Below, in pieces: positions 1 through 7,481 of a stretch of 64,000 nt of DNA. The DNA is from Bradyrhizobium sp. WSM471. GTDB lineage: Bacteria; Pseudomonadota; Alphaproteobacteria; Rhizobiales; Xanthobacteraceae. The notes below the pieces were generated by a model. The model worked only from the letters and a program-made list of their open reading frames with translations, was not told the DNA's origin and searched no databases. Every line of letters starts with the position of its first letter. Position 1 is the first letter of the stretch. The stretch covers positions 4,216,001 to 4,280,000 of the forward strand of contig NZ_CM001442.1 in NCBI RefSeq assembly GCF_000244915.1, given 5' to 3'. The position numbers were made by a program, and so were the translations under genes.

Positions 1-77
1 CGGATAAGGCACGTGCCGAGGCAGAGCACGATGAGCAACAGCAGGAAGGCCTGGTCGGCGGCAGGGATGTGAGTCAT
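1..77 (-). CDS. Partial membrane protein, N-terminus only
   Basis: A minus-strand reading frame starts with ATG at 77 and runs off the left edge of the window. The 25 visible residues begin MTHIPAADQAF and continue into a strongly hydrophobic stretch typical of a first transmembrane helix. The family cannot be recognised from so little sequence, and it could be a chance frame. Confidence 0.4.
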   Translation of the reverse strand, partial: MTHIPAADQAFLLLLIVLCLGTCLI

Positions 78-179
78 GGCAATGATAAAGCAACGCCCAT
101 GCCATACGTTCCCGCACGCGTCTGCCGCGGCTTGCGCCATCTGCAACGGCTGCCGATCCCAAATCCGCTTTTGACTGTC

Positions 180-437
180 TCAATGCGTGGTGAACGGCGG
201 CGGTGCGTCGGGCGCGACGTCGAAGGCGCCGAGATGGAATTCGTCGCCGATGGACGCGTCCGGCTCGGAATGCTGCGCCATCAGCGTGAACGCGGCCTGC
301 GGGTATTGCCTCCAGATATCGAGGTCGCCGGCGGTGATGGTGAGCCAGCCGAACGTGTACATGTAGCGTCCGGGTTCGGTGACCCGGCCGACCTTGTCCC
401 AGGTGATCTTATCGACTGTAATTTTCTCGACTGCCAT
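180..437 (-). CDS. Conserved hypothetical protein, 85 aa
   Basis: The frame is open much further upstream, but the ATG at 437 is chosen because GGGGGA lies just before it and the coding character (MAVEKITVDKITWDKVG) begins there. The protein is soluble, with no signal peptide or membrane segment, and ends in a proline-rich tail. I do not recognise a family. It is a single gene between the partial membrane protein and the PilZ gene. Confidence 0.6.
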   Translation of the reverse strand: MAVEKITVDKITWDKVGRVTEPGRYMYTFGWLTITAGDLDIWRQYPQAAFTLMAQHSEPDASIGDEFHLGAFDVAPDAPPPFTTH

Positions 438-541
438 TCGGTCCCCCGATCGCAGGTCTGCAGATGATGCCCGGCACGAGGCGCGGACCTTCAAAAGCTT
501 ATCTCGAAATAGGGCTGCGATAGGGCGGCGCGGCCGGCGGA

Positions 542-1168
542 TCAGGCCGATTGCAGCATAGGCGAGCGGACGATCAGCCGGACGACGTCGTCCCGCGACT
601 GCTTTTCCGCGAATTTGACCGCAAAGCCGTTTTCGAATTTGCGGATCACGCGCCCGACGCAAGCGCCGACCGCAAGCGGAGTTCCCACTGGCGGATCGTA
701 TTCGCAGGATATCGCGACACCGGCCGTGGAGACGTCGATGATGAAGCAAGCATGGGTGCTGCCGTCGGCGAGCGTCAGGAAGGTGTGCGCGACCTGCGGA
801 ACGAAGCGGGCGTCACGCCGCAGCTCCTGGACGCTGGCGTCCTTCTGCTTCTTCTCGAGCCAAGTCAGCTTTTCCGACATCCAGGCGCGCCGGGCCCGCG
901 TCATCTCGAGCTCCATCAGGAAGCCCAATTTCAGCGTCGCGCTGATGGTGCATTGGAATTCGCCGAAATCCTGGAAGTAGGAGGTCACGCGCTCGCCGAC
1001 CTTTCCGACCACGGGAACGTCGACCATCATCCGGAACGGCGACACGCGGCTGGTGCGGCAGGCGAAGGTTCGGAGCTTACCCTCGCAATCGTACCAGCGC
1101 GGCAGCGAGTAGCTGCCGCTCACGGTGACTTGCACGGCACGCTGTCTGAGGAACTCTGCGACGGACAT
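542..1168 (-). CDS. PilZ domain protein, probably two PilZ-like halves
   Basis: The protein has 208 residues from the ATG at 1168; the frame stays open to 1219, so a 225-residue form is possible. The C-terminal half shows PilZ features: an RRDARF basic motif, then IIDVSTAGVAIS, the D-x-S-x-x-G-like segment that binds cyclic di-GMP in this family. The N-terminal half (LPRWYD..VGERVTSYFQDFGEF) looks like a second, diverged PilZ-like barrel. It probably senses cyclic di-GMP and acts on surface or motility functions, but no target is encoded nearby. No convincing ribosome site decides the start. Confidence 0.75.
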   Translation of the reverse strand: MSVAEFLRQRAVQVTVSGSYSLPRWYDCEGKLRTFACRTSRVSPFRMMVDVPVVGKVGERVTSYFQDFGEFQCTISATLKLGFLMELEMTRARRAWMSEKLTWLEKKQKDASVQELRRDARFVPQVAHTFLTLADGSTHACFIIDVSTAGVAISCEYDPPVGTPLAVGACVGRVIRKFENGFAVKFAEKQSRDDVVRLIVRSPMLQSA

Positions 1169-1333
1169 GGGCGCCAATCGTGTTTCGGAGTGTTTCCGTA
1201 ATTCCACGGTAACAAGCAAATTCTAAGCAAATGATACCGGCACTCACGAGCAGGGGTAAATTCTTGGTAAATGCGCGGATCCGGACGGGCGGCATAGCGC
1301 CGCAATTATGAGGCACGTGACCTCACGATCGCG

Positions 1334-1981
1334 TCATCCGAGCAGCGCCAGCAGGGCGAGCACGCCGATGGCCAGGACGAGCTTGATCGTCGCGCAGGCC
1401 AGGCTGTCCGGTCTGCTCTCAAGTCCGAACCACGGCAATGCATGCCGCATCGCACGCGTCGCAAATGCTTCGACGATGGCGAGCAGAAGAGCGATTCCGG
1501 CGAGGAAGGACCATGATGCGTCCGGCAGCATCCATGCCGCGAGCCACGCGGGGACGGACGCTTTCATCGATGCCAGCAGCGCGAACCATCCGAACAGGGA
1601 TACGAAGCCCTTGATGATTTCGGGCCCGACCGTGCCAGGCTCGAGACGGATGCCGATCTTTCCAAGAGCGAGTTCGATGCGCTCGCCATCGCTGAAGAAG
1701 AGGAAGGCGCCGAGATAGAGAGGGACGCGCGACTGAAACAGCAGCGCGATGATGCCGAACAGGACGGCGTAGCCGAAAGCGTCACTGACGACGGTCGTGC
1801 CGGCCCTATGCAACGGCTCCGACACAGCCGTGGCCCGAGGCCCCGATCTGGCGCGCGCCATGTGTTCCAGCATTCTGGCGCGCCGTTCCGGCGCGTAGGC
1901 TGCCGAGCGGTGGATCCATGGCGGCGGCGCCGGCGAGGCGATCCCGGCCTGGTCGTCCGAGGGAGATTTATGCTGCGCCAT
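1334..1981 (-). CDS. Hypothetical membrane protein, 215 aa
   Basis: The ATG at 1981 (MAQHKSPSDDQ) is taken as the start; upstream codons open to 2068 look non-coding. The N-terminal 70 residues are hydrophilic and rich in Pro, Ala and Arg. About four hydrophobic segments follow (VVSDAFGYAVLFGIIALLF, IKGFVSLFGWFALLA, WSFLAGIALLLAIVEA, and a C-terminal IKLVLAIGVLALLALLG). The family is not recognised. Its start lies only about 100 bp from the left att site, so it is the first gene of the left chromosomal flank. Confidence 0.6.
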   Translation of the reverse strand: MAQHKSPSDDQAGIASPAPPPWIHRSAAYAPERRARMLEHMARARSGPRATAVSEPLHRAGTTVVSDAFGYAVLFGIIALLFQSRVPLYLGAFLFFSDGERIELALGKIGIRLEPGTVGPEIIKGFVSLFGWFALLASMKASVPAWLAAWMLPDASWSFLAGIALLLAIVEAFATRAMRHALPWFGLESRPDSLACATIKLVLAIGVLALLALLG

Positions 1982-2079
1982 GGGCCTGCATCCGGTTCCA
2001 ACAGGACATTGGTCGGCGGCGAGGGCGGGGAGGTTCATGCGGAGCGGCAGATTTCGCCGTGTCATCAACGGCCGGATGA

Positions 2080-2094
2080 TGGCGCTCCCCAGCG
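2080..2094. repeat. att-like copy of the tRNA-Glu 3' end, left end of element A
   Basis: tggcgctccccagcg differs by one base from tggcgctccctagcg at 41619-41633 and at the real tRNA-Glu 3' end (56809-56823). It is the presumed left attachment site of element A. Confidence 0.7.
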
Positions 2095-2260
2095 CCGTCG
2101 AACGAAAATTGAGTGTCTGGAATCAACCACTTACGTCGACCGAGCGCATATTGGGCCGGACGCAACGTAAGACGAATGGTTGATCCTCGGCGGCTCCTGT
2201 TTTCGGCAGTTTCCACACACCCACGACCAGCAGTAATTCCAGCGAGTTCTGGCAAGCTCA
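2095..2260. repeat. Left-end sequence of element A, homologous to the left end of element B
   Basis: This stretch aligns with 41634-41790 almost throughout, including the shared block cgcaacgtaagacgaatg (2161-2178 and 41702-41719) and a shared (t)ccacac-ccacgacc block. No gene is seen in it. Such sub-terminal sequence may contain arm-type integrase sites; that role is inference. Confidence 0.75.
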
Positions 2261-2347
2261 CCGGCGCTCTGGCAAGGGAGGGTCGTAGCATCCTGCAAGG
2301 GGTTCATCCCGCAGGATGCGGTACTGAGAGCCGGTGACCCCCCGCTA

Positions 2348-2623
2348 TCAGCGGCAGACGTAGCTGCCATTGACGAGAACGCGGACACATGCCGTGCCGA
2401 CCGCGGCCGCACCGACTGCCGCGCCGCCTACGACCGCACGCCTGGTGGTGCGGCGTGCAACGCCGGCTACCGACACGGGTGTCAAGGGGCGTCCGACCCG
2501 TGCTTCTGCCCGGCCGAGCGAGAGTGAAAGCCCTTCGTCGGCCGACCAGCCGATTGAGCCGGACACTCCGAGGGCGATCACGGCACCTGCGAGTGATAAT
2601 TTTGTGAGCAAGCCACGCTTCAT
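2348..2623 (-). CDS. Small exported protein with FixK-type promoter box, 91 aa
   Basis: The ATG at 2623 follows GACGGAG. MKRGLLTKLSLAGAVIALGVSG is a typical Sec signal. The mature start (GWSADEGLSLSLGRAEA) strongly resembles that of the exported protein at 3052-3378 (GWNDQDGISLGLDKAQA), and both proteins end in YVC plus one residue. A second hydrophobic Gly/Ala stretch (RRAVVGGAAVGAAAVG) lies in the middle. A FixK/FNR-type box is centred 66 bp before the start. The function is unknown; an envelope or periplasmic role under low oxygen is inferred. Confidence 0.7.
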   Translation of the reverse strand: MKRGLLTKLSLAGAVIALGVSGSIGWSADEGLSLSLGRAEARVGRPLTPVSVAGVARRTTRRAVVGGAAVGAAAVGTACVRVLVNGSYVCR

Positions 2624-2682
2624 GATGGTCTCCGTCCTGTGAGAGTGAATTTCGATCGCTCCACGGTTCGCTGCTCGGACCA

Positions 2683-2696
2683 TTGATCAAGGTCAA
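2683..2696. promoter_or_regulatory. FixK/FNR-type box (TTGATCAAGGTCAA)
   Basis: The site matches TTGA-N6-TCAA and lies about 60 bp upstream of the exported protein starting at 2623 (minus strand). It is the leftmost box in element A. Confidence 0.7.
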
Positions 2697-2788
2697 GGAA
2701 TCGCAAGAAAACGATGCAGCTGGTAAGCGCGAGCAACACGCGAAGGCGCTTCCTGCAGAATGGGCGGAGCGAGAGCTTCTTCGACTCT

Positions 2789-2962
2789 TTACTTCTGCAC
2801 GCAGAGCGGTCTCAGCGTCTCGTCGCTGCTGCGCGCTTTCGCGTATTCCATCAGCGCCGTCCGGGCCGCTTCGCAACGCTCTGCGCTTGAAAACTCTTGT
2901 GTCGATATGACGGCGCCATTCGCGACGCCGAGCCAGCTGATGACGACCAGAACATAGGTCAT
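2789..2962 (-). CDS. Small hypothetical protein, 57 aa
   Basis: This short gene starts at the ATG at 2962, preceded by a strong GGGGGAG ribosome site. It begins with a hydrophobic segment (MTYVLVVISWLGVANGAVIS), then STQEFSSAERCEAARTALMEY, and ends RPLCVQK. Two cysteines, one in the middle and one near the end, and a leader-like start suggest a small exported protein with a possible disulfide. The pattern is familiar from rhizobial genomes but has no known function. It lies between two small exported-protein genes on the same strand. Confidence 0.7.
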   Translation of the reverse strand: MTYVLVVISWLGVANGAVISTQEFSSAERCEAARTALMEYAKARSSDETLRPLCVQK

Positions 2963-3051
2963 GGTATTCTCCCCCTCAGCCGTCGATCTCCTGAGCGCAG
3001 ATTAGCGCGAGAGGCGGCTTAACGAGCGCCGCCCATCGCGCCATTATCAGT

Positions 3052-3378
3052 CTATTGGCACACATACATGATGCCATCACCGCCCTTCACCAGCGAGCCT
3101 GGGACGCACCCGATGCCGTTGCGCGCCGCATAGTCGGTCCAGCCGCTATAGCCGTAGCTCCATGGCCCGCCGGAGTAATAGGCTCGCACGGCGTACCAGG
3201 GCAGACTCTCGTTAGTGTAGTAGTGTCCACGATAATAGGGAGTGACGTACAACCTCGTCGCCGCTTGCGCCTTGTCGAGCCCCAGCGAAATTCCGTCTTG
3301 GTCGTTCCAGCCGATGGCCAACGTCGTTCCGCATACGAGGGCGGCAACGGCAATCTTCCTTGCGCTCGTTGATTTCAT
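3052..3378 (-). CDS. Small exported protein, paralogue of the one at 2348-2623, 108 aa
   Basis: MKSTSARKIAVAALVCGTTLAIG is a signal peptide. The following GWNDQDGISLGLDKAQA matches the corresponding region of the 2348-2623 protein. The middle is rich in Tyr, Trp and Gly (TPYYRGHYYTNESLPWYAVRAYYSGG), and the end is GIMYVCQ. Upstream, near 3435-3450, there is only a half FixK-type site (cttgatctaaa on the minus strand). The function is unknown; an envelope location is likely. Confidence 0.65.
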   Translation of the reverse strand: MKSTSARKIAVAALVCGTTLAIGWNDQDGISLGLDKAQAATRLYVTPYYRGHYYTNESLPWYAVRAYYSGGPWSYGYSGWTDYAARNGIGCVPGSLVKGGDGIMYVCQ

Positions 3379-3567
3379 GGACCTTCTCCAAAAATGAACT
3401 CTAGCGTCACAACACCAACGCAGTACCAGGGCAGCTTTAGATCAAGGGCAAACAAATCGCATCCGCTTCGTCTTCGACTTTGCCGGGTCAAGTTCGAAGC
3501 AAGTTAAGTGAATCTGGATGACGAAGTTCTGACGTCCGATCGTGCGAACGCTTCTCGCTGGAATGCG

Positions 3568-3858
3568 TCATGCAGTCGGCGACAAGCTCCGAGCCGGCAT
3601 GACGCCTCTTGATCTGCTCTTCATCATCTCTGCCGTTTCGTTCGTGGGCTCGTGTTGCGCCTCGATCAATTTGGTGAACGCGAAGAACAAGCGGGCGGTG
3701 ATGCCACCTTTCGATCGGTGTTCATCATGAAGCCTCTCGGCCGCCAAGCGTGACCAGCTTCTTGCCTCGGCCATCCAGACCGTTTGGTTTGCCGGATCCT
3801 GCCTTGCAAGTTTCCGACAAAGTACTGCGCGCGAACTCAGCTCGAATTGACTCATCAT
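3568..3858 (-). CDS. Small hypothetical protein, 96 aa
   Basis: Tandem ATGs at 3858 and 3855 follow GGGAGGG. The first 55 residues (MMSQFELSSRAVLCRKLARQ...WMAEARSWSRLAAERL) look like the short helical proteins common in bradyrhizobia, which often end at about 55-70 residues. The C-terminal part (LFFAFTKLIEAQHEPTNETAEMMKSRSR) is of different character and may reflect an old frameshift or extension. There is no signal peptide. Function unknown. Confidence 0.55.
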   Translation of the reverse strand: MMSQFELSSRAVLCRKLARQDPANQTVWMAEARSWSRLAAERLHDEHRSKGGITARLFFAFTKLIEAQHEPTNETAEMMKSRSRGVMPARSLSPTA

Positions 3859-4018
3859 CGGCCCTCCCTGCCAGAAGCTCGATGTACGCGGTGAGAATTC
3901 TGCGTTGCGTGCAACATCTCCGCAATTGCCCATCCGGTCATTGTACCAAGGGTCATGTCACAGCCACTGACCGAGCCGTGCGATATTGCGCGAGGCGGTG
4001 CTGCGAAAATTCAATTTG

Positions 4019-4032
4019 TTGATCTGGCTCAA
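4019..4032. promoter_or_regulatory. FixK/FNR-type box (TTGATCTGGCTCAA)
   Basis: The site matches TTGA-N6-TCAA with one deviation in the inner right half. It lies in the otherwise empty stretch 3859-4264, about 235 bp upstream of the 4265 gene, further than usual, so its target is less certain. Confidence 0.5.
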
Positions 4033-4264
4033 GCGCCGCAGCATTTGAACGCGGTGAACATTAGCCTGCTGCAGCCGTGCGTGCGCTTACCAGTGAAGCG
4101 CCGCCCATGCATCAGCAAGTGGTCCACCAGGGGCGCGCCGCGGCGGAAGCAACGGCCGCTCGATTTAGGCAGCCACGCCCATGCAGGTTGCATTTCTTCG
4201 CCAATCTTGCCGCCGTGGCCCGTTGCTTGCCAGACGAAGATCTGCGGCGGCAATGGCGCCGACA

Positions 4265-4699
4265 ATGCCCATCTCGCGGTATGTGTTCTATGTCGGCGGT
4301 ACGTTGCTCGCGATGCTCTTCGTTGTGGACGCCCTGGTGCCGGATCGGCCTGCCATCCACGGTGGAGCTGCGCGCTCCGCCCCCATCCGCATCCATTCCG
4401 ATCGGAAATTGCCCGAGCGGGTCATTCTCGACACTAGCCTGCCGACGATTGTCGCAACCGACATCGCCAAGGCCGAGCTTGGTGCCCTGCCGGGCGCCGA
4501 CCTCCCACAGATTCGTGTTCGCGAGGCCTTTGCTCAGCTAGTAGCACCCGATGCCGAACGACCGCCAGCGCGTCCGCCGACAAAGGCTGATGTGAAGCCG
4601 CAGCGTCAAAACAAAAGTGCGAGGAGGCACATCGAAAAGAAGATCCGGCTCGTCGCGCGGCCGCCGCAGTACGGCTGGTTTGGCAACCAGGTTTGGTGA
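4265..4699 (+). CDS. Hypothetical membrane-anchored protein, 144 aa
   Basis: The ATG at 4265 is preferred because MPISRYVFYVGGTLLAMLFVVDAL is a clean N-terminal membrane anchor; an alternative ATG lies at 4253. The rest is periplasmic-type and hydrophilic, with a basic Lys/Arg-rich stretch (RPPTKADVKPQRQNKSARRHIEKKIR) before the aromatic end QYGWFGNQVW. The style is common in bradyrhizobial genomes, but no function is known. The basic stretch could contact peptidoglycan, lipid head groups or nucleic acid; this is speculation. Confidence 0.65.
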   Translation: MPISRYVFYVGGTLLAMLFVVDALVPDRPAIHGGAARSAPIRIHSDRKLPERVILDTSLPTIVATDIAKAELGALPGADLPQIRVREAFAQLVAPDAERPPARPPTKADVKPQRQNKSARRHIEKKIRLVARPPQYGWFGNQVW

Positions 4700-4810
4700 G
4701 CGTCTCCGATGGTCGCATCTTCGGAGTGGGGCGCTCGCCATTGATCCTATCAACGAGTGAACGTCGAGGCATTGCCCATCAAACGTCCTTCAAGATCGGG
4801 AGTAACTGAC

Positions 4811-5074
4811 ATGAGTGAAACGTCAAGGTTTGAACGAATCGATCGTCGCGGGGCTCTTTCATTGCTCGGATGGGCCGCTGTACTCGGATTGGCCGCATCC
4901 GGCACGGTGCTGTTAGCAACAGAAGTGCCGGCTCAGACGATCGGAATGGAGCGACGCCAGGAGAGGCGGGGAGCCCGCCACGAGCGGCGTCAGGAACGGC
5001 GCACGGGCCGGACTGAACGCCGCCAGGAAAGGCGTACCGGGCGCACGGAGCGCCGTGAAGAGCGGCGCAACTAG
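4811..5074 (+). CDS. Exported or anchored Arg/Glu-repeat protein, 87 aa
   Basis: The ATG at 4811 follows GGGAG. After a short basic N-terminus comes a hydrophobic segment (ALSLLGWAAVLGLAASGTVLLATEVPAQT) that is a signal peptide or anchor. The last 42 residues are repeats of the type ERRQERR, with RTGRTERRQERR occurring about twice, giving a very highly charged tail. Function unknown; the tail may bind anionic surfaces or nucleic acid. It stands alone between the 4265 gene and a small cytoplasmic protein. Confidence 0.65.
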   Translation: MSETSRFERIDRRGALSLLGWAAVLGLAASGTVLLATEVPAQTIGMERRQERRGARHERRQERRTGRTERRQERRTGRTERREERRN

Positions 5075-5146
5075 GACGCCGACATGATCTCACCCATCAT
5101 CGTTCGCCGGCAGATGTCTGCTTGATCGCGATCCGGAAGCTGGCGG

Positions 5147-5422
5147 ATGCCGCAGACCTGGTACGTAACATTCGAGGTGCAGAAGCGTGGGACCTTGCCG
5201 AAGCGGCGAAGTCCACGGGAGACACGCACGTTCGAGAGCGAAGCCGAGGCGCGGGCTTTCGCGCGAGAGAAGTTCAATGAAGGATTGATCGTGTTTGCTG
5301 GCACGCTCAATCCCTTTTTGCCGCGACGGCTGATTCCCTCGAGCGACATTCCGTCCTGGATAGAGCAAGACCAACGCGACGAGATTGCCGGCCACGATGC
5401 CAAGCGCGACCCGGAGAAATAA
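5147..5422 (+). CDS. Small hypothetical protein, 91 aa
   Basis: The ATG at 5147 is preceded by GGAAG. The sequence MPQTWYVTFEVQKRGTLPKRR, then RETRTFESEAEARAFAREKF, then GLIVFAGTLNPFLP resembles small cytoplasmic rhizobial proteins with a mixed beta-alpha-beta pattern. There is no signal peptide, no membrane segment and no known function. Confidence 0.6.
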   Translation: MPQTWYVTFEVQKRGTLPKRRSPRETRTFESEAEARAFAREKFNEGLIVFAGTLNPFLPRRLIPSSDIPSWIEQDQRDEIAGHDAKRDPEK

Positions 5423-5597
5423 CCCGCATGTCTTGGTGCATCATGCCGATGTTGCGTTCGAAATGTCTTGAGTGTTGCCATTTTGGCACGTGGAGTTTGT
5501 GCCCTCGCCCGTAGAGTTTCAGCTGGAAGTTGGGGGACGATTGCAGTGCAACAAGCCGCCGTTCGAGCAATTAAAAAGCGGCCGGCAAGGAGAGAGC

Positions 5598-6350
5598 ATG
5601 ATGAAAAGACTTCTGCTGACAACAATTGGTTTGGTGGCGCTGGCCATGGGACCCGCCATGGCTGCCGATATGGCCGTGAAGGCGCCGCCACCGGCACCGA
5701 TCATTCCGATCTACAATTGGACGGGGTTCTACATCGGCGGCAACGGTGGCTGGGCGCAGAACCACAACTGCGTCGATTTCCTTGACGCGGCTGGCGTCGC
5801 CGTCGCCTCCGGCTGCCGCGATCGATCCGGTGGCGTTATCGGTGGCCAGCTCGGTTATCGCTGGCAGGCCAGCCAGTGGGTGTTTGGTCTGGAGGCTCAG
5901 GGCGATTGGGCGGATCTCAGCAACCAGCGCGTCAGCCTGTTCGATCCGACGCTCTCCACGCGCGCCAAAACGAGCGCCATCGGCCTCTTCACCGGCCAAA
6001 TCGGCTACGCCTGGAATGCGTCACTGTTCTACGTGAAGGGCGGCGCTGCGGTAACAGACAATCGTCTCAGCGTGCTTGATACTGCGACCGGCGCCGAGCT
6101 CGCGGCGCAAAGCGCAACCCGCTGGGGTGGTGTCATCGGTGTCGGATTCGAGTATGGCTTCACCCCGAACTGGTCGGTGGGTCTCGAATACGACCATCTG
6201 TTCATGGGGCACCGGAATAATTCGTTCACGGTCGCTGATCCGCGACTTGCTGCTTTCGTGAACGACCGGATCACCCAGGACGTGGATATGCTCACCGTGC
6301 GCTTCAATTACCGCTTCGGAGGGGCCAACCCGGTCGTCGCGAGGTACTGA
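5598..6350 (+). CDS. Outer-membrane beta-barrel protein (Omp25/RopB-like)
   Basis: The ATG at 5598 follows AAGGAGAG. MMKRLLLTTIGLVALAMGPAMA-ADM is a Sec signal. The mature start has the family hallmark ADMAVKAPPPAP followed by YNWTGFYIGGNGGWAQN, and the protein ends in the barrel-closing MLTVRFNYRFGG with a short tail. At 250 residues it fits the eight-stranded Omp25/RopB porin-like family of Rhizobiales. It probably stabilises the outer membrane. No FixK-type box was seen upstream. A terminator-like hairpin follows. Confidence 0.85.
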   Translation: MMKRLLLTTIGLVALAMGPAMAADMAVKAPPPAPIIPIYNWTGFYIGGNGGWAQNHNCVDFLDAAGVAVASGCRDRSGGVIGGQLGYRWQASQWVFGLEAQGDWADLSNQRVSLFDPTLSTRAKTSAIGLFTGQIGYAWNASLFYVKGGAAVTDNRLSVLDTATGAELAAQSATRWGGVIGVGFEYGFTPNWSVGLEYDHLFMGHRNNSFTVADPRLAAFVNDRITQDVDMLTVRFNYRFGGANPVVARY

Positions 6351-6373
6351 GCTCTCCAGAGTCTGACGTCTTC

Positions 6374-6407
6374 AGGGGGCCGGCAGTCATGTCGGCCCTC
6401 ATTTTTG
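6374..6407 (+). terminator. Rho-independent terminator after the beta-barrel gene
   Basis: GGGCCG (6377-6382) pairs with CGGCCC (6393-6398), followed by CTCATTTTTG. It lies 24 bp after the stop codon of the 5598-6350 gene. Between here and 6668 no convincing gene is seen, only GC-rich open frames without ribosome sites. Confidence 0.65.
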
Positions 6408-6668
6408 TGGTCTCATCGCGCAAGCCAGTCAGGGTCTGCCGGCGCGATCGACCGGACCGCCGCGGTTGGCCGGAGTGCCGGGCCGCACCGCTTCTCGTGC
6501 GGCAGCGCGCGCGACGGGACGCACTCCCAGGACCACGCCCGGTCTTGCGACGCAATGCGTGGGGTGGTTCACGTATTGGCAGTATACGCGACGGCGTTGG
6601 CGCTTTCAGGGCTCGCGAAGACGAGCCCGGGCACCAAGAGCGCGTGCTCAGGAGAATCCGAGGCAGAT

Positions 6669-7178
6669 CTACCAGCCGGAATAGTAGCTCCGCCTCGCGT
6701 AGTAGCCGCCATAACCGCCATAACCGCCATAACCGCCATAGCTACCGTAGGCGCTGTAGGCATTGGGCGGACAATACTCATAGCCGTATCCTCCGCCGTA
6801 AGAGGAGTATCCGCCGCCGTAGGAGGGATATGCACCATAGTAGCCGGAACTTGCGATCGCGCCGCCGACCACAGCGCCCGCGATCACTGCACCGGAGCCC
6901 CAGCCGCGGTAGCCTCTATATCCGTAACCTCTGTAGCCATATCCGACGCCGCGATATCCCAAACCACGATAGCCCAATCCCGCTCCGCGGTAGCCTCCGC
7001 CCCATCCGCCGCGATAACCCCAGCCTCCGTAGCGCACCTTCACCACGTCATTATCGAGCGTGGCTCTCATAGCGCCGACGTTGGTCGGCAAGGGCGCTGC
7101 TTCGCTTCCGGCCACAAAAATCATGGTGGTCGCGACACTAAGAATTGCTGCAAATGCTCCTTTGATGAACTTCATCAT
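6669..7178 (-). CDS. Exported Gly/Tyr-rich protein, 169 aa
   Basis: The ATG at 7178 follows GTGGAGG. MMKFIKGAFAAILSVATTMIFVAGSEA is a signal peptide. After a short linker the protein is dominated by GYRG and GYGG repeats with a central hydrophobic Gly/Ala segment (SGAVIAGAVVGGAIASSGYY). A CPPNAY motif is the only cysteine context. It is probably a secreted or cell-surface low-complexity protein, of a type common in bradyrhizobia with unknown role. The FixK-type box at 7284-7297 lies about 105 bp upstream. Confidence 0.7.
   Translation of the reverse strand: MMKFIKGAFAAILSVATTMIFVAGSEAAPLPTNVGAMRATLDNDVVKVRYGGWGYRGGWGGGYRGAGLGYRGLGYRGVGYGYRGYGYRGYRGWGSGAVIAGAVVGGAIASSGYYGAYPSYGGGYSSYGGGYGYEYCPPNAYSAYGSYGGYGGYGGYGGYYARRSYYSGW
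6706..6741. repeat. Four 9-bp tandem repeats inside the Gly/Tyr-rich gene
   Basis: The unit ccgccataa is repeated four times (last copy ends tag), encoding the GGYGGYGGY run near the C-terminus. Such runs can change length by slippage in steps of three residues without breaking the frame. Confidence 0.7.
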
Positions 7179-7283
7179 ATCCTCCACTGGTTTAAATCTC
7201 GACTGACCGGCGAGAGAAGAATTCCGTCACGCCGGCGGCACGACCGTGCACATGAAACGTTTGCGGTCGTTACCGGCTTGGCC

Positions 7284-7297
7284 TTGATTTGAATCAA
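7284..7297. promoter_or_regulatory. FixK/FNR-type box (TTGATTTGAATCAA)
   Basis: A perfect dyad TTGAT-N4-ATCAA lies in the divergent intergenic region between the Gly/Tyr-rich gene (starts 7178, minus) and the HD-domain gene (starts 7482, plus). It is nearer to the minus-strand gene. Confidence 0.7.
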
Positions 7298-7481
7298 CGA
7301 GCGAGCTTGGAGGCCGTGAGCGGCTCCGGCCGATCACGGGTCCGCTTGCCCGAGGTGCGGCACCCGATGGATCGTCCTTAGGTCGCAGAGCGCGGCGGGC
7401 TTGAAGAACCTGCGAATATCGCGAACATTAATCGCAACGGCTTGATCTGCATCGTCGACAATACCATAGCGGAGAGACCTG

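Noticed and set aside
3434-3452. A possible FixK-type box before the 3052-3378 gene
   Set aside because: Only one half (TTGATC) fits; the other half deviates at most positions, so it was not listed as a site.
6389-7292. Two long plus-strand frames opposite the Gly/Tyr-rich gene
   Set aside because: They are Arg/His/Ser- or Ala/Ile-rich shadows of the repeat gene on the minus strand, which has a signal peptide and a ribosome site.
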